Shown: positions 46,298 to 57,833, numbered from the stretch's first letter. The stretch is 64,000 bases of DNA from Ilex aquifolium (GCA_951799425.1 OX637391.1:17078051-17142050); one strand, 5' to 3'. Numbers and translations: made by a program. Notes: generated from the sequence alone by a model not told the origin.

Positions 46298-48277
46298 GCT
46301 GCAGCACAGTGATTGATGGCTTGTAAACCCTTGTTGTTTGAGTTCGTTAAATGTTTTTTGTTTGTCAAAGTGGTCAGTTAAAATTTATAAAGCCAGTGTC
46401 ATGGTTATTGCTAGCCCGTAGATGCACAGTCATAACTCCAGTTCTACTTTGGCATTAGAGGATTACAATTCATGATACTTGACCTAGTTGATGTACAGTA
46501 TCAATTGGCTCCATCTACCGAGTGCACGCTTAAGCTGATTTTGTCATGATGGAAATGCATATTAGATCGTCATATTGATCTACTGCGTGTGCTTGATAGT
46601 GTTCATTAACACACTGTTTTCGCTTTTCTATAGCACCTGTAAACATTGTCTTTATTTTGTTGGCAGTTAGATTGGTGGGTGGAAATTGAAACTGTAGCAT
46701 GCTCTCAAGACTTTTGGAGGCTGAACAAAAGAAAGTTCAAGTTCTTTGCACCAATGGTTGCATGGTACAGAGTCCTCTGTTGTTGCTCGGTGCTATGCAT
46801 GATACATAGTTTTTAATCACCTTCCAGTGCACCTTAAAAGTGGGGATTCCAATTTGGTTTTAAAGTTTATATTCTGATATTACATGTAAGATAACTTGAA
46901 TTATTAAGGGCCTATATAATAAATCACCATCCATAAGCATATGGATCTCTTTCTCTCTCTATCTTAAAAAAAATACAAATATAAAAATGCGTATTAGAAG
47001 TTGCACATATGCCTTGTCAACTTGTACCTGCGCTTGGAGTAAATTGCATGGTACTGGACTAGTCCTTCCTCACTTTCCTGGCGAATTAGAGCATGAAAAT
47101 GTTATTTCATATTAGATTTTCTGCCTGCTTTCCTAGCATTTTGTTAATGGTAGTGCGTGTTGAAAATAATCTGTTAAGTTATACAAGAACGTTTCAGTAA
47201 TAATTCAAGAAAAAACGGCTACATTTGAGAACCGTCTAAACATTGTAGATTTTATTTGCATTTGGGTGATTGTGGTGACTTAAGTAAATCGAATATTGCA
47301 GTAAGGAGGATTTTCTCCTCATGGTTTGACGCGTTATTATTGGTTTTGTTATTGCGATTACAAGGGTATAGCTAGATTGTTATAATCTGAAACTTAAATG
47401 AGTTTGGCTGAGTAAAATTATATTTTCTTTAACTATAAAGGTTTGTTTAGTAGTCAAATAAAACTACTTGGGTCTGCATTTCATGGGGTTTGAAGTCTTC
47501 CGGGACCTTAATGAATGTGTATAATCATCATTGGTTCACGTGGTATCCATATTCGCATCCCAAATAAATAGTTCCACGATAACATTGAGTTCGCCTTCTT
47601 CAAGCAACTGATTTTCTCTTTTCTATTTGCAAATTCACTGGAAGGAAATTATTATGTTGCAAAAAGGAAAGTCCAATCTATGAAATTTTTGTTATTATGC
47701 AATCTTATACAATATGTAAAGACACTGTTTGAGTGACTCAATTTTACTTTTATCCAGAAATTTATATTCACAAAAATTATCTTCTTGTATATTTTCATTA
47801 TAACAAATTACACCTGAGCCAAAAGAAAAACGAAAAATTTATCACACCTTTTATAAGAGCCAACATGCCTGGTATTGAACTCCTTGAACTGAAGTTCCAT
47901 GAATGGACATAGATACGTATATCACCTCAACCACCAGGTTTACTTTTATCAAATATCAATGTGAATGGAACCGTATGAGATGCTGGAAGAAAGAAACTGA
48001 GAGCTATATGGCCTTGTAACACTTATCAGATATCAAGTCGGGTGGGTGTTGATGGGTCTAGTCGTCTTCCCAAGTCAATACCGTGTGGAGCACAATGTAG
48101 AAAAATGATGGCTCAAAGCTGTAGGGTGTTGACTAAGCATGCCTCTTGCCTACTCGTTTCTCTCTGTAAATTTCCCTAACATTATTGGAACTCATACATA
48201 CAGTGTTTTGTTTCCTTTCCATTGCAATCTTTTCCATTGTTGAGTTGCTTCAGGATAGAGTCCAAAATCTAGAGAGT
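46298..48277. other. Upstream region of NLR2; no gene recognised
   Basis: About 2 kb of AT-rich sequence. It does not resemble the region upstream of NLR1, apart from the last 20 bases or so before the ATG (tccaaaatc...agagagtATGGCA). Confidence 0.5.
48073..48134 (+). promoter_or_regulatory. Two W-box elements upstream of NLR2
   Basis: AGTCAA (48073-48078, reverse TTGACT) and TTGACT (48129-48134) lie 150-205 bp before the NLR2 ATG. TTGAC(C/T) is the WRKY binding core common in defence gene promoters. Single W-boxes occur often by chance; two within 62 bp in the proximal promoter is suggestive only. Confidence 0.4.
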
Positions 48278-51200
48278 ATGGCAGATGCACTTGTTTCTGG
48301 CCTTGTGAGTGTAATCTTGAGAAACTTGAGTTCTTCAGCACTACAAGAATTTGGGGTAGCTTGGGGCCTAAAGGATGAGATACAGAATCTTGAGAGTACT
48401 TTTACTACAATTCAAGCTGTGCTTCAAGATGCGGAGGCTAAGCAAACGAAGAGTGAGGCTCTGCAGAATTGGCTGAGAAAGCTTAAGGATGCAGCTTATG
48501 ATGTCGACAAGATCTTGGATGATTTTGCAACCGAAGCTCTCATCCGAAAGGAAGACCGTCAAAGAGGTGTGATAAACCAAGTAAGTGCCTACTTCACGTC
48601 TCGAAATCCTTTCGTATTTCGCTTAAGAATGGCTCATAAGGTGAAAGATACAAGGGAGAGATTAGATGCCATTGCAGGGGAGAGAGATAAGTTCCACTTG
48701 AAAGAGAGTGTTACAGATTCACAAGTTTATGACATGGAGAGAAGGCAAACTAGCTCACTTGTGAATGAATCAGAAATTTATGGTAGAAAAGAGGAGAAAG
48801 AAATGATAATTAAAGTGTTGCTTGACAATTCGAGCCATCAGAATGATCTCTCGGTTTATGCTATATGGGGTATGGGGGGGCTCGGCAAGACCTCACTTTC
48901 TCAGTTGGTCTACAATGATCCAAGGGTACAGACACACTTTGAGATGATGATTTGGGTGTGTGTATCCGATGATTTCAGCATACAACGGCTGACCAGGGCA
49001 ATCATTGAGTCGATAGAAGGTGGTGGGTGCAGTATCTCAGAGTTGGATCCACTACAGCGACGCCTCAAAGAAAAATTGAGTGGGAGGAGATATTTACTTG
49101 TGCTAGATGATGTGTGGAACGAATACCATGATAAGTGGGATGGGCTGAAAAATGCACTAAGGTGTGGAGCGAAAGGTAGTATGCTTGTGGCAACCACTCG
49201 AAGTGAGAAAGTTGCTCTTATGATGGCTACGCTTCCAATATTTAACCTGAGATGTTTGTCGGAGGATGATTCTTGGATTTTATTCAAGTCCCGTGCATTC
49301 GGGATTGGAAGGAGGGAGGAAAACTTAGAGTTGGAAACAATCGGCAAGGCAATAGTGAAGAAATGTGGTGGGTTGCCCTTGGCAATAAAGGCCCTTGGAA
49401 GCCTGTTGCGGTTTAAAAACAGCAAAAGTGAATGGTTATCTGTGAAAGAAAGCGCAATGTGGGATTTAGCGGATGGTGAAAATGCTATCTCACCTGTCCT
49501 AAGGCTAAGTTATGACAATATATCTCCATATTCGAGGCAATGTTTTGTTTATTGCTCAATATTTCCCAAAGACTATGAAATGGAGGTGGACACGCTGATA
49601 GAGCTTTGGATTGCAAACGACTTCATTCCATCTAAAGGTGAAACAAATCCATATCTTATGGGCCGTGGGATCTTTAATAATTTGGTCTGCAGATCTTTCT
49701 TTCAAGATGTCAAGGAGGACTACAAGGGTGACTTGACATGTAAAATGCACGATCTGATGCATGATCTTGCAATGTCTATTATGATACAAGAGTGCTATAT
49801 AATAGAGCCTTGGAAGGAGCTGAAAATTCCAGAAAAAGTTCGCCATTTATGTTTTTATGGGAACTCAGATTGGATGGTTCCTCGATACGAAGATGTGCAA
49901 TCTTTACGCTCCATTTTTCTATCTCGGTGGTACAGGAACGTGAAGGTTATTGTTACCTGCATCTCAAAACAAAGTAATCTGAGAGTGTTGGAGTTGAATA
50001 ACTGTTTCTTTAACGAAGTACCATCTTCAATTGGAAATTTGAAGCATCTTAGGTACCTCAACATGTCGAGCAGTAGAATCAATTCCTTACCGGAATCAAT
50101 GACTTGTCTGCAAAATCTACAGACATTGAAGCTGAAACATTGCTGTCAACTTCGTAAATTGCCCAAAGGTATGAAAAATTTGAGAAATCTTAGATGTCTT
50201 GACATTAGAGGATGTGATTCTCTTGTTTGTATGCCTGCTGGACTCGGGCAGTTAAGACACCTACAGACTTTAAGCATCTTTATTGTGGGTTCGGACCGTG
50301 GTCAACAAATAGGCGAGCTGAAAGAATTAAATCTTAGTGGTGAGTTGACCATCAAGGGACTCCATAATGTCAGAGATTCAGAGGACGCAAGAAGTGCCAA
50401 CTTAAAGAGGAAGCAGAATCTTTGTACTTTGATATTGGATTACGGGGATATCAAGACTGACAACTTACTAGATAATGATGAAGAAATTCTTGATGGTCTC
50501 CAACCTCATCCAAATCTAAAGAAGTTGAGGATATGGTCGTATCAAGGCTTGAAGTTTCCGAATTGGATGCTAGATTTGGATCTTCAAAATCTGGTTGAAA
50601 TCTCTCTACTCAAATGTAGGAGATGTGAACATCTTCCACCTCTCGGGAAACTACCCTTCCTCAAGACTCTTTTTATTACTGCAATGGATGCTGTTAAGTG
50701 TTTCAACAATGACTGCTATGGAGATGGGGAACAATCATTTCCAGCACTGGAAGAGCTCATTTTCCGTAATATGCCTAGTTTGGAGGAATGGACAACAGTT
50801 GATAGAGGAGAAAATTTTCCTTGTTTGCGGAAATTAGAGATCGAAGCATGTCCCAGGTTGACTGAATTTCCTTGTATTCCATCACTTGGGCAATTAAGAA
50901 TATTATACAGCAACGTGATGCTATTTAGGTCAGTGATGGATCTCACTTCACTTTCCAGTCTTGAAATATTTGGGTTTGGTGAGTTGGAGTTTCTTCCAGA
51001 TGGACTGCTTCAAAATCACAAGGATCTCGACTCCCTACAGATTAGTACACTACTCAATCTCAAGACTCTGTCACATCAGCTGGATAATCTTTCTGCTCTG
51101 AAAGAGTTGAACATTTATCGTTGTGCTTCTCTCGAGTATTTACCAGATGGACTCAAAAACCTCAGATCCCTTGAGAGACTCGAGTTAAGTGCATGTGACA

Positions 51201-51604
51201 GCCTTACATCCTTACCGGCGACAGGGTTACAAGGCTTGTCTTCCCTGAGATCATTGTGGATACAGAGGTGTAAGAAACTAAGTTGTTTATCTGAAGGAGT
51301 GAGACACCTGACTGCTCTCCAGGAATTGCACATAAATGGATGTCCAGAGATGACGTCTTTACCCGAAGACATGCAACATTTAAATGCTCTCCGAAGGCTG
51401 GACTTATATTCTTGTGCTGAGTTAGTTTCTCTACCGAATTGGCTAGGAAGCCTCCAGTCACTCAAATTACTGACCATTGGTGAATGTCCAAATTTGGAGA
51501 GGCGATGCAAGAAAGAGAAAGGAGAGGACTGGCCAAAGATAGCTCACATTCCTGAGATTCGGATCAATGGGCGGGAAATACAGTCCTTGATCCCACATGA
51601 CTAA
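48278..51604 (+). CDS. NLR2: coiled-coil NB-ARC LRR immune receptor, paralogue of NLR1
   Basis: A single exon gives 1108 aa from the ATG at 48278, chosen because MADALVSGL aligns with the fixed start of NLR1. An in-frame ATG at 48185 would add 31 residues with a hydrophobic stretch (TVFCFLSIAIFSIVELLQ). The domain layout matches NLR1: CC 1-160 with DAAYDVDKILDDF, P-loop GMGGLGKT 198-205, kinase-2 LLVLDDVW 273-280, GLPL as GGLPLA 364-369, RNBS-D from CFVYCSIFPKDYE, MHD 490-492, then LRRs. Long NB-ARC stretches are identical to NLR1 at the DNA level, while the first LRRs differ strongly. It has one LRR fewer near residue 595 and lacks about 20 residues near the C-terminus. All nucleotide-binding motifs are intact. 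Confidence 0.95.
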   Translation: MADALVSGLVSVILRNLSSSALQEFGVAWGLKDEIQNLESTFTTIQAVLQDAEAKQTKSEALQNWLRKLKDAAYDVDKILDDFATEALIRKEDRQRGVINQVSAYFTSRNPFVFRLRMAHKVKDTRERLDAIAGERDKFHLKESVTDSQVYDMERRQTSSLVNESEIYGRKEEKEMIIKVLLDNSSHQNDLSVYAIWGMGGLGKTSLSQLVYNDPRVQTHFEMMIWVCVSDDFSIQRLTRAIIESIEGGGCSISELDPLQRRLKEKLSGRRYLLVLDDVWNEYHDKWDGLKNALRCGAKGSMLVATTRSEKVALMMATLPIFNLRCLSEDDSWILFKSRAFGIGRREENLELETIGKAIVKKCGGLPLAIKALGSLLRFKNSKSEWLSVKESAMWDLADGENAISPVLRLSYDNISPYSRQCFVYCSIFPKDYEMEVDTLIELWIANDFIPSKGETNPYLMGRGIFNNLVCRSFFQDVKEDYKGDLTCKMHDLMHDLAMSIMIQECYIIEPWKELKIPEKVRHLCFYGNSDWMVPRYEDVQSLRSIFLSRWYRNVKVIVTCISKQSNLRVLELNNCFFNEVPSSIGNLKHLRYLNMSSSRINSLPESMTCLQNLQTLKLKHCCQLRKLPKGMKNLRNLRCLDIRGCDSLVCMPAGLGQLRHLQTLSIFIVGSDRGQQIGELKELNLSGELTIKGLHNVRDSEDARSANLKRKQNLCTLILDYGDIKTDNLLDNDEEILDGLQPHPNLKKLRIWSYQGLKFPNWMLDLDLQNLVEISLLKCRRCEHLPPLGKLPFLKTLFITAMDAVKCFNNDCYGDGEQSFPALEELIFRNMPSLEEWTTVDRGENFPCLRKLEIEACPRLTEFPCIPSLGQLRILYSNVMLFRSVMDLTSLSSLEIFGFGELEFLPDGLLQNHKDLDSLQISTLLNLKTLSHQLDNLSALKELNIYRCASLEYLPDGLKNLRSLERLELSACDSLTSLPATGLQGLSSLRSLWIQRCKKLSCLSEGVRHLTALQELHINGCPEMTSLPEDMQHLNALRRLDLYSCAELVSLPNWLGSLQSLKLLTIGECPNLERRCKKEKGEDWPKIAHIPEIRINGREIQSLIPHD

Positions 51605-53930
51605 AATGCATCTAACGAAGCAACCTTCATTCATATGTTGTGGTAGCCAGCACCTTGTCGAGCAGGCAGATAAAAACTTTAGAAGGTAAATTTCTCTGAC
51701 TTCCTTCTTGATGTATTTATTTCTCCCTGCAATTGCTCCTACTCTTTAGAGTAACTGGATGACAATTCCTTTTATGCATATTGATGATACCTGATATGAA
51801 CAGACACGAGCTCAGAAAATGAGCTCGGGTCGGGAGCTCAGACAGAAGAGGCAGAGCTCATCTGGTATTGGCCAGAGTTCATCTAGTCAGCGCTAAAGAG
51901 CTCCCAGCTGAGGACACGAGTTAAGGAATGATGAAAGGACAGCAAGGTAACTACGGGTATCACTAAAAGGAAAGTAGAACCATTCCAAGGCATAAGACCC
52001 GTAATCAACCACGATCCCCTCCTAAAGCTAAGGAGAATCCCACGAAAGAAGGCAAAAAACTCTCCGTTTGAAGCCAGCCATATGGAGTTTAGGTAACTCC
52101 GGAATTATGGAGGAAGATAGGGCACGATCCCTTCGATATAGGAGGTAATTCCGTGTTAGAGGTAAGCATGAGGCCATAAAAAGGGAGGGCAACCTCCATG
52201 GCAAGGGAGAGATTTTCTGAAACCCTAGTTCCCTGAGTATTCAACTGTAACACCTTCAATTCATCAATAAAGAGACAGGAGCAAGAGCCTCCATTAGAGA
52301 GTGGACTAGCCGAGCTCATCAGCCGGCGAACCACTATATTTCTATTGTATTTCACACATTACACACGACTAATTAGAGCTGTCATTCCCCACTTCACGAG
52401 CCTTGTAGCTCAGATGCCACATTAGTCCCCATGCAAACTGCTCACGCCAATTAATCTGGTTCCTTAGCTCATATCCGAAGGTTTACGCCATCACATATAG
52501 TTTTTGGATAAGTTTATACGGAAAAATAATTTTTTTTGCAAGTTATAAATTTTTAGGGTATTTGAGATCGATGATCCCATTATATTATAGCGATCCTAAA
52601 CTCCCCCAAAACATTGTAACTTGACCTAAAATATGATTGATCCTATTTTATTTATTTATTTATTTATTTATTATAATTTGACTTCCAAAACATAATAAAT
52701 TTCAGTACCGTACCTCCTTCCTTTCATTGATCCTTAAGCCAAACCTATTTTGGTGTACTACTAATGTGTGTGTATTTTGGGGTACTAATGTGTTTATTAA
52801 AAATTTTAATTATTTTATGGATTAATCAGTTTAACTCAACCCGTTATAAACCCAACACATTATAACCCACTTACTACGTGAGTGAAAAATGGATTGGATT
52901 TATTTTAACCCAATCTAATTTAACTCAACCCCTAACCAACTCAACCCACTCATTTGCCATCTATAGTTGTAGGGAAGCCGGGCAAACCAAAAAAGTTGAT
53001 TTTTTTTTTCCCAATATTCTAGAATTAAATTGTTTTGATATTTTCGGAATCAATATTCAGATTTATGCAGTAAGCTGAGGATTGGCTGAGAAATTTCCAT
53101 ACATGTGCCCCTGCTTTAGGGAAGATGCAGCACTGGTGAGAGTAAATTTTTGAGTTATTTGATATCCATCTCTAAACTCCATAAATTGTTGTTAATCCTT
53201 GTTTAAGTTTAATCATAGCCTACGCGAATAGACATCCCCAAATTTAGGAAATTAAATGACCATTTTTTCCCCGTTCTTTTCCTTTCCAGCAAATGCTATA
53301 CTTGGTTGGGATAAGAAATTAATAAAAGGATTATTATATAATTTCAAGCTGTTTACTCATCTTTTCACGTCAATCAAATGGATTAGTGAAATTTAAGGGC
53401 ATTTCAAGGCTTGTTAAGTCTACTTAAACCAGCTCTGAATTGCTATTGATATTTTGCAGGCATCCCAGGCAAGGGAGAGGCTACTTGAGGGTAGATCTTC
53501 ATCATTGATTGATTGATTGCTGCTTCATCATAAATTTGTTGAAAGGTTGTTCAAAAATGTTGTTGAATCTGATACAGTTGTGAATTGATCGAATTTATTG
53601 TATAAGCATGTCCATGTTTGTCTATTTTGACTTGTAATATTATTCTAAGCTTTCATTTTTATCTAAGTTACAACCATCAGAAGAAATAATTAATTCTACA
53701 TGCGTACATTGATGAGTCTGTTGTGTTGGGGATGTCTGACCAAATATAAGCAGCTGAGCTCCTTGTTCAATTCCAGCATTCCGAGCGTAATAGATTGAAC
53801 TATCATAGCGGCAAGATTATACAATAATTTTAAAATACTAATGACTTATATTAGTAGAAATGAGTTCTCGTAAATATATAATTACTTTTCATTATCCAAA
53901 AAAATTGTGCATTTTGTATTTTAAATAAAA
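51605..53930 (+). repeat. NLR2 3' flank (duplicated unit)
   Basis: It matches the NLR1 flank block by block, except that a solo LTR is inserted at 51782-52493 and the middle part is shorter. A (TTTA)n run lies near 52648-52672. The conserved acceptor gatattttgcag|gc is near 53458. No gene is seen. Confidence 0.75.
51782..52493. mobile_element. 712-bp solo LTR with perfect 5-bp duplication
   Basis: The block starts TGATGATACCTG and ends TTTACGCCATCA (TGATG...CATCA). CATAT lies on both sides (51777-51781 and 52494-52498). The NLR1 flank near 15252 reads 'atgcatatagttttt' and is the empty site, which proves the insertion and shows that it came after the duplication. Internally it has a TATA-like 'cataaaaaggg' near 52175 and 'caataaagag' near 52265, consistent with LTR promoter and polyadenylation signals. 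No coding region is present. Confidence 0.85.
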
Positions 53931-54717
53931 GGGAAAATTTCAGTCACACACTTTCTATTTTACCATATTTTCAAAGACACTCCTTCTATTATCCAAAACA
54001 TCACTGACACCCCTTCTAGTTTATATTTAAACATCACTGACACTCCTTGTTGTTAAACCATCATTTCTAACAATTTTTTTTATCTAAAATACCAAAATTA
54101 CCCTTACATAAACCCCAAACAATCTTTCTACTTAAAAATTGAGTCGATTAAAATTTATTTTTTTACATATTAAAATTCGAGCCAATTAAAATTCATTTTT
54201 GTACATATTAACATTTGAGCCAATTAAAATTCGATTCGAGCTGATTAAATTTTATTTTTTTTACGTATTAAAATTTAAGTCGATTTGAGCTCAACCTCAG
54301 CTATTAGCGTCGATTAAAATTTATAATTTTTTACTTATTAAAATTTGTGATAATTAAAATTCAATTCAAGTTGATTAAAATTCGTTTTTTACATATTAAA
54401 ATTTGAGTCAATTAAAATTTATATTTTTTTGCTTATCAAAATTCGGGCTGATTAAAATTCAATGCGAGTTGATTAAAATTTAATTCGAGCCGGTCAAAAA
54501 TTTAATCGGTTCGAATCAAATTTTAATCTGTCTAAATTTTAATATGTAAAAAAATTCATAAAACAAATGGAGTCTCATTGAAGATATGCCTATCTAGAGA
54601 GAATGTGTGAAATTTTTTCTAAAATTTATTATGGACAATTTAGTAAAATTGTATTTTAGTTAAGACCTTTAATTTGGTAGGGGGTGTCAGTGAAAATTCA
54701 AAAAATACAGGGGTAAT
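53931..54717. mobile_element. Second copy of the Mutator-like MITE, right end deleted
   Basis: It starts GGGAAAATTTCAGTCACAC after TAAATAAAA, exactly as at 17615. It follows the same internal order and skips the position where copy 1 carries the solo LTR. It then breaks off after 'aaatacaggggta' (54717), about 50 bp before the expected end. NLR3 LRR sequence follows directly, so the break marks a deletion junction. Confidence 0.8.
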
Positions 54718-55067
54718 TACCTTTAATTTACGGGAATTACGCATCAGTCAATGTCCCAGGTTGACTGAATTTCCTTGTCTTCCATCACTTGGGCAATTAC
54801 CAATAGCAAACAGCAACGAGATGCTATTACGGTCAGTCATGGATCTCACTTCACTTTCCTGGCTTCAAATAGATGAGTTTTTTGAGTTGGAGGTTTTTCC
54901 AGATGGACTGCTTCAAAATCACAAGGTTCTTGAGTCCCTATGGATTAGTGAACTACGCAATCTCAAGACTCTGTCACATCAGTTGGATAATCTTTCTGCT
55001 CTGAAAGAGTTGGAAATTAGTTATTGTGATTCTCTCGAGTATTTACCAGACGGACTCAAAAACCTCA

Positions 55068-55531
55068 TGGACTTGTTTGGTATATTTTTTGGGAGGGGTT
55101 TGTATTAGATTGTTCAAACTCGGGTTTGACCCAAAGATGAGATTTAAAGATAGGATTCAACATTCAATGCTATCCATACCCATGTTTGGTATGCGCAGGG
55201 ATATATAATTATTATGATAATATATTTGTATATAAACGACTATTTTGCCCCTTAACCAATTTGTATATATGAGGTATATAGAATATATATGGGTATAAAT
55301 GTCATTTGCATGTTAAACCCCCAAACCAACACATGAAACCCACCCCCCTTGGATTTCATGAAACCCAAGTATGAGGGTTTCATGACCGGGCCATGAGTGG
55401 GCCGGGTTTAAAATCCTATCCATACTTCACATACATACCAAACATGGATTTAAGGGGTTTACTCTCCAACCCATGTTCTCAAACCCCCCCCCCCCCCCCC
55501 CCCCCCCAAAACCCCCATATCAAACAAGCCC
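55068..55531. mobile_element. MITE inserted in the NLR3 LRR exon
   Basis: NLR1 and NLR2 read 'aaaaacctcagatccc' here, while NLR3 has 464 extra bases between 'aacctca' and 'cagatccc'. The ends GGACTTGTTTGGTATA and, reversed, GGGCTTGTTTGATATG form short inverted repeats. The duplication is only about 2-3 bp (CA). It has no coding capacity. Confidence 0.75.
55484..55507 (+). repeat. Run of 24 C bases
   Basis: A pure C homopolymer lies in the right arm of the MITE, with 'ccccc' again at 55512. On the - strand this is a G-run able to form quadruplexes. Its exact length may be a sequencing or assembly estimate. Confidence 0.9.
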
Positions 55532-56042
55532 CAGATCCCTTGAGAGACTCGAGTTAAGTAATTGTCACAGCCTTACATCCTTACCGGCGACAGGGTTACA
55601 AGGATTGTCTTCCCTGAGATCATTGTCCATACACTACTGGGAGAAACTAAGTTGTTTATCTGAAGGAGTAAAACACCTGATTGCTCTCCAGGAATTGGAA
55701 ATATTTAATTGTCCAGAGATGACGTCTTTGCCCGAAGACATGCATCATTTAAATGCTTTCCGAAAGCTGAGCTTATTGGATTGTGATGGGTTAGTTTCTC
55801 TACCGAATTGGCTAGGAAGCCTCATGTCGCTGTCGTGGTTGGAAATTTGGGATTGCCCCAACTTGATCTCCTTGCCAGATGGGCTGCAGTCACTCAAAAC
55901 ACTGAAAATTGAAGGATGTCCACAATTGGAGAGGCGATGCGAGAAAGAGAAAGAGAAAGGAGAGGACTGGCCAAAGATAGCTCATGTTCGTGAGATTTGG
56001 ATCAATTTTCGGAAAATACAGTCCTTGATCCCACATGACTAA

Positions 56043-56865
56043 AATGCATCTGACGGAGCAACCTTCATTCATTCATATGTTGTGGTAGCCAGCACCTTGT
56101 CGAGCAGGCAGATAAAAACTTTAAAAGGTAAATTTCTCTCACTTCCTTCTTGATGTATTTATTTCTCCCTGCAATTGCTCCTGCTCTTTAGAGTAACTGG
56201 ATCATAATTCCTTTTATGCATATAGTTTTTGGATAAGTCTTGTTTGTCGCTGGATGCATGAATAGTTGTAGGGAAGCCGGACAAACCAAAAAAGTTGATT
56301 TTTTTTTCCCAATATTCTAGAATTAAATTGTTTTGATATTTTCGGAATCAATATTCAGATTTATGCAGCAAGCTGAGGATTGGCTGAGAAATTTCCATAC
56401 ATGTGCCCCTGCTTTAGGGAAGATGCAGCACTGGTGAGAGAGTAAATTTGTGTGTCTTATAACAGGCTTCATAGATTGTCAAAAGCAGGTTCACGATTCT
56501 ATCTTCCTTCAAACTTTACTTACTCTTTTTTTAGGGGGGTTTTCCTTGTTTTCCTTTCCAGCAAAAGCTCTGTCTGCGTGCCAAGAATGCCATGGAAACC
56601 CGATAAAAAATGGGAATTTTATTTTTTTTACATATTAAAATTCAAGCCTATTAAAAAAAAATTTACGTATTAAAATTCAAGCAATTTGAGCTCAACCTTT
56701 GATATTAGCGTCTATTAAAATTTATATTTTTTTATTTATTAAAATTCATGTCAATTAAAATTCGATTCAAGTTGATTAAAATTTATTTTTTACAGATTAA
56801 ATTTTAAGTCAATTAAAATTTATATTTTTTTACGTGGCTCAAATCGAATTTTAATCTGCCAAAAA
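56043..56865 (+). repeat. NLR3 3' flank and a MITE fragment
   Basis: 56043-56620 matches the NLR1 and NLR2 flanks, including the 'gccagcaccttgtcgagc' and 'ttccagcaaaagctctgtctgc' blocks. 56622-56865 is an internal fragment of the same Mutator-like MITE ('attaaaattcgattcaag' units). It is joined directly to the eS24 pseudogene fragment. No gene is present. Confidence 0.75.
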
Positions 56866-57060
56866 CCAGTTGATTTGCCTCCTACAAAATGGGTACTACA
56901 CTTGAACACAAAGATGGTATTCGGGAGCTTTCACCTCATATATATCCTCTACAATTTCTCCTCCAATTCAGCCTAAGTCGGTGTTCCAAATATCACGAGG
57001 CCATTTTGAAAAATCTTACTCTTTAAGATGTTGGTTGGTCATTAATTTAATATAGAATTT
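56866..57060 (-). pseudogene. RPS24: Ribosomal protein eS24 pseudogene, copy B
   Basis: Over about 190 bp it is nearly identical to 23275-23478, with the same frameshift and the same broken AEL region, but it stops inside GGKSTGF at the junction with the MITE fragment. Copy B keeps the family Gly in STGF where copy A has Cys. Shared lesions show that it was already a pseudogene before the duplication. Confidence 0.75.
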
Positions 57061-57833
57061 GCTGCCTTTAGCCATTTTCGTACACTATGATCATGTTGGT
57101 CAGGGTTATTCTGCATACCGAGAGAGCACGTAAGCAAGTCATGATTTTGTTAATTTAAATAATTCTAACTAAAAGCTAAAGATGCAAACCGGCATATAAT
57201 TAAACAAACCAATACTCACAAGTAATAAATCAAATAGACTTGCTATAAAAACATACTTTTCTTGACAAAATGAAGTAGAACAAATAGACAAAAGTAATAA
57301 ATCAGAGAAACCTGCTACAGAAACATTCTGAGAGAGAAGGTACCTATAACCATATGGATAAGTTAGTGGCTTGTAATGCATACCCAATATGGCAGTCGAA
57401 TGTTTAATAACAAATGGGAGCTCACTTATTCCCTTGCTTTTTATTTGTTGTTTCTTTTCCTATTTTGTTTGCCGTCACTTGCTCATCCCTTGTGGTTATT
57501 GAACCGCATCTTCACCATATCCTCAGACCTTAGATCAACATCATAGTCTCTTTTCTCTATCTATATGTACCAGAAAGATCAGATAGAAATACCAAAGCAT
57601 CACAGATACATATATTAACACTGTAAAAAAAGGAAACATTAATTGATTCCAAATGTGAAAAGCAACCGCGGATTGTTTTCAAAAAATGAAATGTGTTTTT
57701 TATTGTGTGAAGAAAATATCAAAACTATAGTATATCAAATATAGATTGAACAAACAAAAATGAAAAATTTGCATTTATTAGATCAGCTAACAAATTATAT
57801 AATATTGAGTCTGTGGAATGAACAATACGAACA
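57061..57833. other. Intergenic, no gene supported
   Basis: Similarity to copy A ends near 57085. The rest is AT-rich. The 5' end of the Helitron whose 3' end is at 59016 should lie here or just to the left, but I could not identify it. Confidence 0.4.

Larger units (their letters stand above)
54718..56042 (+). pseudogene. NLR3: distal LRR remnant of a CNL gene, split by a MITE
   Basis: Sequence equivalent to NLR1 from about residue 885 onward begins near 54722 with LRELRISQCPRLTEFPC. It runs to LEYLPDGLKNL at 55067, is interrupted by a 464-bp MITE, and resumes at 55532 with SLERLELSNCHSLTSLP to the stop at 56042. CC, NB-ARC and the first LRRs are absent, joined away at a deletion junction with the neighbouring MITE. 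Both LRR pieces keep their reading frame (about 285 codons), which suggests the loss is fairly recent. The C-terminal GEDWPKIAHVRE...IQSLIPHD is as in NLR2. Without the switch domain it cannot act as a receptor. Confidence 0.9.

Noticed and set aside
52089-52355. 88-codon frame on the - strand
   Set aside because: It lies wholly within the solo LTR at 51782-52493 and crosses LTR regulatory sequence.
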